Source of the DNA: Acidicaldus organivorans
Lineage (GTDB): Bacteria > Pseudomonadota > Alphaproteobacteria > Acetobacterales > Acetobacteraceae
Reading direction: 5' to 3'
DNA length: 13,262 bases
Assembly (NCBI GenBank): GCA_000759655.1
Contig: KN173881.1
Span: forward strand, 9,254 to 22,515
Shown piece by piece: positions 1 through 6,909 of this stretch (positions within the stretch are counted from its first letter, which is position 1; every line of letters begins with the position of its first letter). The notes beneath the pieces were generated by a model. It was given only the letters and a program-made list of their open reading frames with translations, had not been told where the DNA came from and searched no databases. The translations under genes and the position numbers were made by a program.

Positions 1-1551
1 GACCCGCACCTCGCGCACCGCCTCGCCCAAAGCCTCGCGCAGGGCGCGGAGGAGCGCCTCGCCCGGGGCCGCCGGCGGCCTCTCGCCGGGAGGCGGGATC
101 TTTTCGAGATCGGCCACCGCCTGGACGGCGCGGCGGATCGGCTTGCCATGATATTCGTGCACCCGGTCGGGCCAGAACGCGTCGATCGGATCGTCGAGCA
201 GCAGCACTTCGAGCCCGCGCGCCTTGAAGCCTTCCAGCACGGCGGCCTCGCGCAGTGCCTCGATCCGCTCCCCGGCGAGGACATAGATCGCCTCCTGCTC
301 GGGCTTCATGCGGCTGATGTAGTCATCGAGCGAGGTCCAGCCTTCGACGGCGCTGGAACGGAAGCGCAGCAGGCCGAGGATGTCCTTCTGGTGGTCGAAA
401 TCCTCCCACAGCCCTTCCTTGAGGATCGCCCCGAAATTCTCGATGAAGGTCAGATAAGCAGGATCGTCGGCGCGGCTCTTGAGCTCGGTGAGGATGCGGT
501 TGACCAGTGCCTTGCGCATGCGCGGGATGATGGGCGTGGTCTGCAGCATCTCGCGCGAGACGTTGAGCGGCAAGTCCTCGGTATCGACCACGCCCTGGAC
601 GAAACGAAGCCAGGAGGGAAGGAGCCCGGCGCGGTCGGTGATGAACATGCGCCGCACATGCAGGCGGACATGCGACTCACGATCCTCGTCGAAAACGGCG
701 AAAGGCCGGCGCGAAGGGATGAAGAGGAGGGCGTAGAATTCGAGCGTGCCTTCCGCCCGCCAGTGCAGCGTCACCCAGGGCTCATCGAAGAGATGGCCGA
801 GATGGCGGTAAAACGCCTTGTAATCCTCCTCCGTCACCTCCTGGCGCGGCTTGCGCCAGAGCGCGGTGCCCTCGTTGGCGGGCAGATCCTTGCCGTCGCG
901 GCGGATGGTGATCGGCCAGGCGATGTGATCGGCCCATTTGCGGACGATGGTTTCGAGACGGTAAGGATCGAGGAACTCGTCGGCATCCGCCTTGAGATGG
1001 AGGATGACGTCGGTTCCCGGCCGGTCGCGTTCGGCGGGCGCGATGGTGAACTGGCCGCGTCCTTCCGAGGACCAGCGATGCGCGATCTCGCTGCCGGCGC
1101 GGCGCGAGACGACCTCGACCCGCTCGGCGACCATGAAGGCGGAATAGAAGCCCACCCCGAACTGGCCGATGAGATAGGGCCGCTCCTCGGGCTTCGCCTT
1201 GGCGAGTTCGGCGCTGAAGGCAAGCGTGCCGGAGCGGGCGATGGTGCCGAGATGGGAGATCAGCTCCTCGCGATCCATCCCGATCCCGTCATCGGAAATG
1301 GTGAGGGTGCGGGCGGGACGGTCAGGAATGATGCGGATCGCAGCACCCTCGGGGAGGGCAAGGGCGGGCTCGGTGAGCGCGGCGAACCGGCGGCGATCCA
1401 GCGCGTCGGCTGCGTTGGCGACGAGCTCGCGCAGGAATATCTCGCGATCGGAATAGAGGGAATGAACGACGAGATCGAGCAGGCGCTCGATTTCGGCGCC
1501 GAAGGCAAAGCTCTCGGCGCGGGCGTCTTGGGTCTCGGTTGCCTCGGTCAT
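1..1551 (-). CDS. htpG: Molecular chaperone HtpG (Hsp90 family), 3' end outside window
   Basis: ATP-dependent cytosolic chaperone of the Hsp90 family. The 517 codons present cover the N-terminal GHKL ATPase domain, the middle domain and part of the C-terminal dimerisation domain. Family members are about 620-650 residues, so roughly 110-130 residues lie beyond position 1. Visible landmarks are [20 protein letters not shown] (residues 28-47, with the ATPase Glu and Asn), SDDGIGM (86-92), GTIARSGT (102-109) and [11 protein letters not shown] (129-139). Further on come the middle-domain stretches [11 protein letters not shown] and IYVLAGE. The ATG at 1551 is preceded by AAGGAGGATTGCG, a strong ribosome binding site. 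A heat-shock-like promoter lies just upstream, and a hairpin separates the gene from the methyltransferase gene. Identification is secure. Confidence 0.97.
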   Translation of the reverse strand, partial: MTEATETQDARAESFAFGAEIERLLDLVVHSLYSDREIFLRELVANAADALDRRRFAALTEPALALPEGAAIRIIPDRPARTLTISDDGIGMDREELISHLGTIARSGTLAFSAELAKAKPEERPYLIGQFGVGFYSAFMVAERVEVVSRRAGSEIAHRWSSEGRGQFTIAPAERDRPGTDVILHLKADADEFLDPYRLETIVRKWADHIAWPITIRRDGKDLPANEGTALWRKPRQEVTEEDYKAFYRHLGHLFDEPWVTLHWRAEGTLEFYALLFIPSRRPFAVFDEDRESHVRLHVRRMFITDRAGLLPSWLRFVQGVVDTEDLPLNVSREMLQTTPIIPRMRKALVNRILTELKSRADDPAYLTFIENFGAILKEGLWEDFDHQKDILGLLRFRSSAVEGWTSLDDYISRMKPEQEAIYVLAGERIEALREAAVLEGFKARGLEVLLLDDPIDAFWPDRVHEYHGKPIRRAVQAVADLEKIPPPGERPPAAPGEALLRALREALGEAVREVRV

Positions 1552-1575
1552 CGCAATCCTCCTTTCGCGCCGGGG

Positions 1576-1604
1576 ATATGCCCTCCGCCGCGCCCCGATT
1601 CAAG
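1576..1604 (-). promoter_or_regulatory. Putative sigma-32 (RpoH) heat-shock promoter for htpG
   Basis: On the minus strand an exact CTTGAA -35 element (1604-1599) is followed after 15 bases by GGGCATAT (1583-1576). The latter matches the CATnT end of the CCCCATnT heat-shock -10 box but not its leading C run. Transcription would start near 1568-1570, giving a very short leader that still contains the AAGGAGG site. htpG is a standard RpoH target, which supports the reading. The weak -10 box keeps confidence moderate. Confidence 0.45.
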
Positions 1605-1605
1605 A

Positions 1606-1621
1606 AAGCCGCCTCCGGCTT
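1606..1621 (-). terminator. Hairpin after the thiolase/DUF35/methyltransferase genes
   Basis: A perfect 6-bp stem, AAGCCG/CGGCTT, with a 4-base GAGG loop on the minus strand is followed by TTCTTG. It lies about 38 bases past the methyltransferase stop and directly abuts the CTTGAA box of the htpG promoter. The T tail is short, so it may be a weak intrinsic terminator. A second inverted repeat, CCCTGAA (1630-1636) with TTCAGGG (1658-1664), spans the methyltransferase stop codon. Confidence 0.35.
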
Positions 1622-1658
1622 CGAGCAAACCCTGAAGGCGCCCGCCCCCGCGTCCCGT

Positions 1659-2522
1659 TCAGGGCGCGGCCCGCACGATCAGGATGGTGGCGCGCGGCGG
1701 CTTCGCGTCACGGCCAAGCGCCTCGCGCATCGCCCGTTGCAGACGTTCGAAGGTGGCGGGGTCGGGGCGTTTTTCCTCGACGAGCGCGCCGGAGGGGCCG
1801 AAGCGGAGCGCCAGCTCGACTTCCTCATCGAGGCTGCCTTCTCCCAAGGTGAGGGGGAGGGGGGTGACCGAAATCGCCTGGAACCCCGCCCTGGCGAGGA
1901 TCTCCTCGACATAGGCCGGATCGCTGAAGGCAAGCGGACCCGGCGCGCGCGGCGGGCGAGGGGTGGGCTCGCCGAGATGGGCGCGCGCGATGGCGAAGGG
2001 CCTCTCCCAGTGCGGGTTCTCGGCAAGCCCCGCCCAGGCGGCGAAGACGAGCCGCCCGGCGGGGCGGAGCGCGCTCCGGAAGCGGCGGAAGGCCACGACG
2101 GGATCGGCGAAGAACATCACCCCAAAGCGGGAGAGGACGAGATCGAACGCCGCCTCGGGCAAAGGATCGGTCTCGGCGTTGGCCTGGCGGAGCTCGAGCC
2201 CCGGATGGTGGAGCGGGAGGAGGCGGGCGCGGGCGCGCTCGAGAAGGGGGGCAGAGATGTCAACGCCCAAGAGCCGCCCCTCGGGGCCGATTTTCGCCAG
2301 GACCGCCTCGGTGGTGGCTCCGCTCCCGGTACCGATCTCGAGCACCGCCTCGCCGGGGCGCGGCCTGGCGGCGGCGAGCAGCGCTTCATCGACCGGGGCG
2401 AGCCGCCGCTCCATCAGTGCGGCATAGGCCACCCATTTGGGCCCGGAGACCTCGTTCCAGTTCCGCCACTGGGCGGCGCGGAGTTTCTCGAGATCGGGCG
2501 CGCTCATGAGGGGAGAGCTCAT
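1659..2522 (-). CDS. Class I SAM-dependent methyltransferase
   Basis: A 287-residue cytosolic protein with a Rossmann-fold methyltransferase core. SAM motif I is LEIGTGSGATT (residues 61-71), the acidic ribose-binding residue is Asp88 in GVDIS, and DLVLSRFGVMFF (127-138) is the motif IV region, followed by LRPAGRLVFAAW. The N-terminal WNEVSGPKWVAY segment is typical of UbiE-like small-molecule methyltransferases. The start chosen is the ATG at 2522, which overlaps the stop of the upstream DUF35 gene as ATGA, indicating translational coupling. An alternative ATG at 2507 lacks that link, and neither has a clear ribosome binding site. There is no cysteine in the protein, which argues against an arsenite methyltransferase. 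The substrate is unknown. Coupling to the DUF35/thiolase-like pair suggests a related CoA-ester or lipid-like substrate, which is inference. Confidence 0.87.
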   Translation of the reverse strand: MSSPLMSAPDLEKLRAAQWRNWNEVSGPKWVAYAALMERRLAPVDEALLAAARPRPGEAVLEIGTGSGATTEAVLAKIGPEGRLLGVDISAPLLERARARLLPLHHPGLELRQANAETDPLPEAAFDLVLSRFGVMFFADPVVAFRRFRSALRPAGRLVFAAWAGLAENPHWERPFAIARAHLGEPTPRPPRAPGPLAFSDPAYVEEILARAGFQAISVTPLPLTLGEGSLDEEVELALRFGPSGALVEEKRPDPATFERLQRAMREALGRDAKPPRATILIVRAAP

Positions 2523-2929
2523 GGAAGGAGGGGGGTGAACATCGGCACCTTCTGACCCGACTCGGAAGGGACGAAGACGACGCGGACCTTCTGGCCGATG
2601 GCAAGCCGGTCGAAATCGGCGCCAATCAGGTTGGTGAGCATCTTCACCCCCTCGGTAAGGCTCACATAGGCGATCGCGTAAGGGGGATCGGCGCGGCGCA
2701 TGACGCTGTAGGTGTAGATCTCGCCCTCGCCCTTGGCCTCGATCCACGTATCGGCCTCGCCGCCGCAGAACGGGCAGCGGGCGCGGGGGTAGTAATGGAC
2801 CTTCCCGCAGGAGCGGCAACGGGGAAGGAGGAGTTTTCCCTCATTGGCCGCCTCCCAGAAAGGGCGGGTTTCGGGGGTGATGACCGGAGCGGGGATCGAG
2901 CGCCCGGGGGCAGGAGCGGCAGAGGACAT
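2519..2929 (-). CDS. DUF35 zinc-ribbon / OB-fold protein, partner of the thiolase-like gene
   Basis: A 136-residue protein. The N-terminal helix region (TPETRPFWEAANEGKLLLPR) leads into a rubredoxin-like zinc ribbon with Cys38, Cys41, Cys52 and Cys55 (CRSC and CPFC). The OB-fold follows at about residues 64-121. Family knowledge: DUF35 proteins bind thiolase-fold enzymes or acyl-CoA hydratases and complete their active sites or carry acyl-CoA, as in the ChsH2-Ltp2 steroid side-chain system. The gene starts 23 bases after the thiolase-like stop, with GGAGACCCTGAC before the ATG at 2929. Its stop overlaps the methyltransferase start. Family assignment is firm; the particular substrate is not known. 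Confidence 0.93.
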   Translation of the reverse strand: MSSAAPAPGRSIPAPVITPETRPFWEAANEGKLLLPRCRSCGKVHYYPRARCPFCGGEADTWIEAKGEGEIYTYSVMRRADPPYAIAYVSLTEGVKMLTNLIGADFDRLAIGQKVRVVFVPSESGQKVPMFTPLLP

Positions 2930-2952
2930 GTCAGGGTCTCCGCAAATGAAAT

Positions 2953-4122
2953 TCAGGTGCGCTCGAGGATCAGCGTGGCGCTGCCGTGACGCAGGCCGAG
3001 CGAGCCGCCCGTGCCCTGGACGAGAGCGAGCGCGCAGTCCTTGACCTGCACCGCCGGGTGCGCTTCACCGCGGAGCTGGCGGACCGCCTCGATGATCTTG
3101 GTCATGCCGCCGCGATTGGCCGGGTGATTGTTGCAGAGCCCCCCGCCATCGGTATTGAAGGGGAGCCTGCCCACCCCCGAGATGAGATTGCCATCGGCGA
3201 CGAAGCGTCCGCCCGCGCCCTTCTCGCAGAAGCCGAGATCCTCGATCTGCATCAGCACGGTGATGGTGAAACTGTCGTAGATCGAGGCGTAGTCGATGTC
3301 GGCCGGTGTCACGCCCGCCTCCGCGAAGGCGCGCGGCCCGGACCAGGCCGCTCCTGAATAGGTGAGATCGACCTCCCCGCCGAGCTGCCCCTTCACCGCC
3401 TCGCCCGCCCCAATCACGCGCACCAGCGGGCGCTTGAGGCTTTTGGCGACATCCGGATGGGCGACGATCACCGCGCCGCCGCCATCGGTGATGACGCAGC
3501 AATCGAGCCGGTGCAGCGGGTCGGCGATCATTGGCGAGGCGAGCACGTCCTCCACGCTCACCACCTCACGCAGCAAGGCGTGGGGGTTGTGCTGGGCGTG
3601 ATGCGAGGCGGCAACCTTGATCCAGGCGAGCTGCTCGCTGGTGGTGCCATACTGATACATGTGGCGCATGGCGCACATGGCGTAGGTGTTCACCACCGTC
3701 GGCGCGTAAGGGTATTCGAAGCCGAGCTCGGGGAGATTGGGATTGCCGGCGCGCGGGGCAGTGCCGGTCGCCATGCCTTCGCTTTTCGGCCGGCCGGCAA
3801 GCGTGATGAGGGCGATCCGGCACTTGCCGAGCGCGATCGCCTCCGCGGCGTGGGCGACGTGGACGAGATACGAGGAGCCGCCTGTGTCGGTCGAGTCGAC
3901 GTGGCGGACTTTGAGACCGAGATAATCGACCATCGAGAGCGGGCCCATGCCCGGCGCGTCGCCCGCGCAGAAATAGCCGTCGATGTCTTCCTTGCGGAGA
4001 CCCGCGTCCTCGAGCGCGCCGATCGCCACCTCGGCGTGGAGCTGGGCCACCGTCTTGTCGGGCGCGTGGCGTGTGGGGTGCTCGTAGGCGCCGACGATAA
4101 AGGCCTTGCCTTTGATGCTCAC
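2953..4122 (-). CDS. Thiolase-fold protein (SCP-x/Ltp2-like) lacking the catalytic cysteines
   Basis: A 389-residue protein of the thiolase superfamily, of normal length. It starts at a GTG (4122) with GGGAGGAGGAGAC upstream; no ATG lies nearby. In true thiolases a nucleophilic Cys sits in the first active-site loop, but here the loop reads STDTGGSS (77-84). The C-terminal loop, normally Cys-x-Gly-Gly-Gly, reads LVQGTGGSLG (367-376). The catalytic His is kept in NNHPAN (His333), within NTDGGGLCNNHPAN. A YDSFTI motif (282-287) is present. This pattern is known from the lipid-transfer-protein/thiolase group, where the steroid aldolase Ltp2 performs retro-aldol cleavage of acyl-CoAs with a DUF35 partner. 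The DUF35 gene follows immediately. I infer a non-thiolytic CoA-ester lyase or aldolase. Substrate unknown; annotation as acetyl-CoA acetyltransferase would probably be wrong. Confidence 0.9.
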   Translation of the reverse strand: MSIKGKAFIVGAYEHPTRHAPDKTVAQLHAEVAIGALEDAGLRKEDIDGYFCAGDAPGMGPLSMVDYLGLKVRHVDSTDTGGSSYLVHVAHAAEAIALGKCRIALITLAGRPKSEGMATGTAPRAGNPNLPELGFEYPYAPTVVNTYAMCAMRHMYQYGTTSEQLAWIKVAASHHAQHNPHALLREVVSVEDVLASPMIADPLHRLDCCVITDGGGAVIVAHPDVAKSLKRPLVRVIGAGEAVKGQLGGEVDLTYSGAAWSGPRAFAEAGVTPADIDYASIYDSFTITVLMQIEDLGFCEKGAGGRFVADGNLISGVGRLPFNTDGGGLCNNHPANRGGMTKIIEAVRQLRGEAHPAVQVKDCALALVQGTGGSLGLRHGSATLILERT

Positions 4123-4174
4123 GTCTCCTCCTCCCGGGTTTCCACGCGAGGCTAGGAAGCGCTTCTTCCCCCTG

Positions 4175-4837
4175 TCAAGCCGCGCCGCCGCCGCGTCCCC
4201 TCGCGTCGCGCCAGGCGATGAGATCCTCGGGCTCATCGAGATCGCGAAGCGGGGCGAGCAGGGCGACGCGGTAAGGGGCGAGGCGGGCCAGGAGGCGGGA
4301 GAGGGTTTCGGGGTGCGACCAGGGAACGCCGGCGAAGGGGCGGGGCGGGCGGCGGCGCGGGCCGAAGCCCGCCAGCCAGAACCCGCCATCGAGGGCGGGC
4401 CCGATCACGATCTCCGCCCCCGCCCGGAGCGCCTTCCGCGCCGCATGGATGTGAGGGGGGGCGAGATCGGGGATGTCGGCGCCGACGAGATGGACCTGCC
4501 GCCTCGGAAAACGCCGGATCAGGCGCGTCATTCGCGCCCCGAGATCCCCCTGGCCCTGGGCGAGGCGGGGAAGCGCGAGCGGCAGACGGTCGCGGGCGTG
4601 ATCGGGAGTGAGGGCGAGGAGAGGGAGGAGCCGGGGGTCGCGGGCGAGGCGGCGGATGAGGCCGGAAAGCAGGGCGCGGTAAAGGCGAAGCGCCGCTCCC
4701 TCGCCGAGGACGCGGGCGAGCCGGGTCTTGACCGTGCCGCGGCGGGGGGCGCGCGCGATGATGATGACGAGCTCGCGGCGGCGGGAGAGAGAGGCGGGCG
4801 GAAAAGGGAAGGACGGGGAACGGCCTGCCCCGCTCAT
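4175..4837 (-). CDS. DUF2064 / TIGR04282-type glycosyltransferase-like protein
   Basis: A 220-residue GT-A-like nucleotidyl/glycosyltransferase. Motifs in order are ARAPRRGTVKTRLARVLG (residues 28-45), the nucleotide-binding start of the fold; QGQGDLGARM (94-103); GADIPDL (119-125), the metal-binding DxD-like region; GPALDGGFWLAGF (147-159); and RDLDEPEDL near the C-terminus. The ATG at 4837 overlaps the stop of the upstream family 2 glycosyltransferase as ATGA and follows a GGGGGAAGG site, so a further upstream extension in the same frame is unlikely. The product is highly arginine-rich. This family nearly always sits beside a TIGR04283-type partner, as here. NCBI family names link the pair to arsenosugar synthesis, but no arsenic gene is seen in this window. 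Confidence 0.85.
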   Translation of the reverse strand: MSGAGRSPSFPFPPASLSRRRELVIIIARAPRRGTVKTRLARVLGEGAALRLYRALLSGLIRRLARDPRLLPLLALTPDHARDRLPLALPRLAQGQGDLGARMTRLIRRFPRRQVHLVGADIPDLAPPHIHAARKALRAGAEIVIGPALDGGFWLAGFGPRRRPPRPFAGVPWSHPETLSRLLARLAPYRVALLAPLRDLDEPEDLIAWRDARGRGGGAA

Positions 4838-5628
4838 CGGCTCGCCTTCCCCCCGTGATAGAGGGCGAGCAGGCGCTGCGGCGGGATGCCCAGGAGATAG
4901 AGCGAGAGACAGAGGAGATTGCGGAGGCTCCGTCGGAGCCAGCCCGAGCGCTCCCATTTCTCGGCCGAGGTCACCGCGCGCGCTGCCAGGCAATGAAGGC
5001 GCCGCCGTCCCCCGAGGCGAAGGAGGGCGCGGATCAGGGCGACGTCCTCCATCAGGGGAAGGCGCGGCACGCCGCCGGCGCGTGCGAGCAAGGCGCGGGA
5101 GAGGAGGAGCCCCTGATCGCCATAGGGGAGGGCGAAGAGGTGGTTGCGCAGCGCGACGAGGCGTTCGAGGAGGCGCGGGGCAAGACCGCGCGCCTCCAGC
5201 GCGAAGCGGAAATAGGCCGCATCCTCGCCCTCCGGATGGGCGGCGATGAAGCGCCGCGCCGCCGCCTCCCAGCCCGCCTCGAGGCGGGTGTCGGCATGAA
5301 GGAGAAGCAGCCAGGCATTGCGCGCCGCCGCCGTTCCGGCGGCGAGCTGCCAGCCGCGGCCGCGCGGCGCGATCAGCACCCGTGCCCCGGCGGCCTCGGC
5401 CAGCACCGGGGTCTCATCGAGGCTTCCCCCGTCGGCGATGATCACCTCATCCACCAAATCGCCCGCCTCGAAGAGGGGGGTGAGCGTGGCGGGGAGCGTG
5501 GCTGCGGCTTCGAGGGTGGGGATGATGACGGAAAGCCGGGGCAGGGCAGACGCCCATGCCCCGTTGCCGTCCCCCGTGATGTTCTCTTTTTGTTCTTGAC
5601 GGGCGGAAGAGGGGATGGCATCGTTCAT
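4834..5628 (-). CDS. Family 2 glycosyltransferase, TIGR04283 type
   Basis: A 264-residue GT-A glycosyltransferase. The nucleotide-sugar fold opens with RLSVIIPTLEA (31-41), then EVIIADGGSLDE (61-72), the family-typical RGRGWQLAAG (89-98) and LLLLHADT (107-114) with the DxD-like site. YGDQG (169-173) and LPLMEDV (190-196) follow, the latter supplying the probable catalytic acidic residues. A hydrophobic segment near the C-terminus (LLCLSLYLLGI) could touch the membrane. Two starts are possible. ATG 5628 gives no overlap with the divergent radical SAM gene. ATG 5664 adds 12 residues and has a better GGAGGAGGG site, but overlaps that gene's start. The shorter form is given. Its stop is coupled to the DUF2064 gene. 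Confidence 0.87.
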   Translation of the reverse strand: MNDAIPSSARQEQKENITGDGNGAWASALPRLSVIIPTLEAAATLPATLTPLFEAGDLVDEVIIADGGSLDETPVLAEAAGARVLIAPRGRGWQLAAGTAAARNAWLLLLHADTRLEAGWEAAARRFIAAHPEGEDAAYFRFALEARGLAPRLLERLVALRNHLFALPYGDQGLLLSRALLARAGGVPRLPLMEDVALIRALLRLGGRRRLHCLAARAVTSAEKWERSGWLRRSLRNLLCLSLYLLGIPPQRLLALYHGGKASR

Positions 5629-5662
5629 GCGCGTTTCAGCCCTCTCCGGACCCTCCGCCGCC

Positions 5663-6769
5663 ATGGCCCTCCTCCGCGATGATCCCTACAAACGCCGCCG
5701 CCGCGCCTTGCCGGGCCGCGGCGCCTCGATCAATCCGCCACCCCGCTTCGAACCCCATTATCGCGAGGAAGATGCCGAAACCGCGCCCTTGGCGGAAGAG
5801 GATCCCCCCTCCCGCCCGGAGACGACGCTGACGCGCGAGGCCTGCCGCTCGGCGATCAGCTGGAACGAGAGCCCCGATCTCGGCTTCGATCGCTCCGCCA
5901 ACCCCTATCGCGGCTGCGAGCATGGCTGCATCTATTGCTATGCGCGGCCCTCCCACGCCTATCTCGGCCTCTCTCCGGGCCTCGATTTCGAAACCCGGCT
6001 CTTCTTCAAGCCCGACATCGCGGAGCGCCTGCGCGAGGAATGGCGGAAACCGGGCTATGGGAAAGACGTCCGCCCGCTCGCGCTCGGCACCAATACCGAT
6101 CCCTACCAGCCCGCCGAACGCCGTCTCCGCCTCACCCGCGCCATTCTCGAAGCCGCCCTCGACTTCCGCCATCCGGTGACGATTGTTACCAAATCGGCGG
6201 GGATCCTGCGCGATCTCGACCTGCTCGCAGAGCTCGCGGCGAAAAACCTGGCGCGGGTGAGCCTCTCGGTGACTACCCTCGATCGCGACCTCGCCCGCAT
6301 CATGGAGCCGCGCGCTGCGACGCCGTCCCGACGGCTGGAAGCGCTGCGCGCCCTGCGGGAGCGGGGCGTTCCGGCGGGCATCCTCTACGCCCCCGTCATT
6401 CCGGGATTGAATGACGAGGAGCTCGAGTCGGTGCTCGCCGCCGCCCGCGACAATGGCGCCGCCTTCGCGGGCTGGGTGCTGCTCCGCCTGCCGCACGAGG
6501 TGAAGGACCTCTTCCGCGTCTGGCTCGAGACCCATCTTCCCGCCCGCGCCCCCCGCGTGCTCGGCCTCCTCGGCGCCTGCCGCGGCGAGGGGCTCAATGA
6601 TCCCCGCTTTCATCACCGGATGCGCGGAGAGGGGGTCTATGCCCGCCTGATCGCTCAGCGTTTCCGCCGGGCGAGCACGCGGCTCGGCTTCGAGGCGCCC
6701 CCGCCGCTCGCCTGCGACCTCTTCGCCCCGCCCGGCGAAAGGCGGCAACTCGCCTTTCCCCTCGATTGA
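5663..6769 (+). CDS. PA0069-family radical SAM protein
   Basis: A 368-residue radical SAM enzyme. The [4Fe-4S] cluster motif is CEHGCIYC (Cys85, Cys89, Cys92, a CxxxCxxC pattern), embedded in NPYRGCEHGCIYCYARPSH. The family-typical N-terminal GRGASINPPPRFE (18-30) precedes it. Further landmarks are LGTNTDPYQPAER, TIVTKS and APVIPGLND, which match the TIM-barrel strands of this group. The family is related to spore photoproduct lyase-like proteins, but its reaction is not established. The ATG at 5663 (MALLRDD) is chosen because it retains the conserved N-terminus and leaves a 34-base gap to the divergent gene. An upstream ATG at 5615, behind GGAAGAGGGG, would add 16 residues and overlap that gene. 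It is followed convergently by the ferritin-like gene. Confidence 0.92.
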   Translation: MALLRDDPYKRRRRALPGRGASINPPPRFEPHYREEDAETAPLAEEDPPSRPETTLTREACRSAISWNESPDLGFDRSANPYRGCEHGCIYCYARPSHAYLGLSPGLDFETRLFFKPDIAERLREEWRKPGYGKDVRPLALGTNTDPYQPAERRLRLTRAILEAALDFRHPVTIVTKSAGILRDLDLLAELAAKNLARVSLSVTTLDRDLARIMEPRAATPSRRLEALRALRERGVPAGILYAPVIPGLNDEELESVLAAARDNGAAFAGWVLLRLPHEVKDLFRVWLETHLPARAPRVLGLLGACRGEGLNDPRFHHRMRGEGVYARLIAQRFRRASTRLGFEAPPPLACDLFAPPGERRQLAFPLD

Positions 6770-6909
6770 GAGGAGAATGCCATTGCGTTTCGAGGTAAGG
6801 CGCGAGACGACCTTAGGCGCCGCGCCGGTGGAAGCCGTGAGGCTGGGAAACGCCGCCGACCGGTGAGACGAAGATCCTCTCGATACCCCTTTGCTGGCGG
6901 GAGGCGCGA

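Noticed and set aside
148..1635. Open frame of 495 codons on the plus strand across htpG
   Set aside because: It lies antisense to a clearly conserved htpG reading frame; its translation has no recognisable domain and its length reflects the GC-rich codon pattern of the opposite strand.
1659..2522. Methyltransferase as an arsenite methyltransferase, given the neighbouring arsenosugar-type glycosyltransferases
   Set aside because: ArsM proteins need conserved cysteines and this protein contains none.
5636..6748. Open frame of 370 codons antisense to the radical SAM gene
   Set aside because: The plus strand encodes a complete radical SAM protein with the cluster motif; the reverse frame has low-complexity Glu/Ala/Gly/Arg composition typical of a shadow.
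5663..6769. Radical SAM protein as the arsenosugar enzyme ArsS
   Set aside because: Its GRGASINP N-terminus, NPYRGCEHGCIYCYARPSH cluster region and TNTDPYQP segment match the PA0069 family, and it lacks the selenodomain-type C-terminus.
6777..6866. A 29-codon open frame (MPLRFEVRRETTLG...) just after the radical SAM gene with GAGGAGA before its ATG
   Set aside because: The AGGAG is only one base from the ATG, there is no recognised homologue, and the length is easily reached by chance in GC-rich DNA. The 140-base convergent gap otherwise shows no clear terminator.
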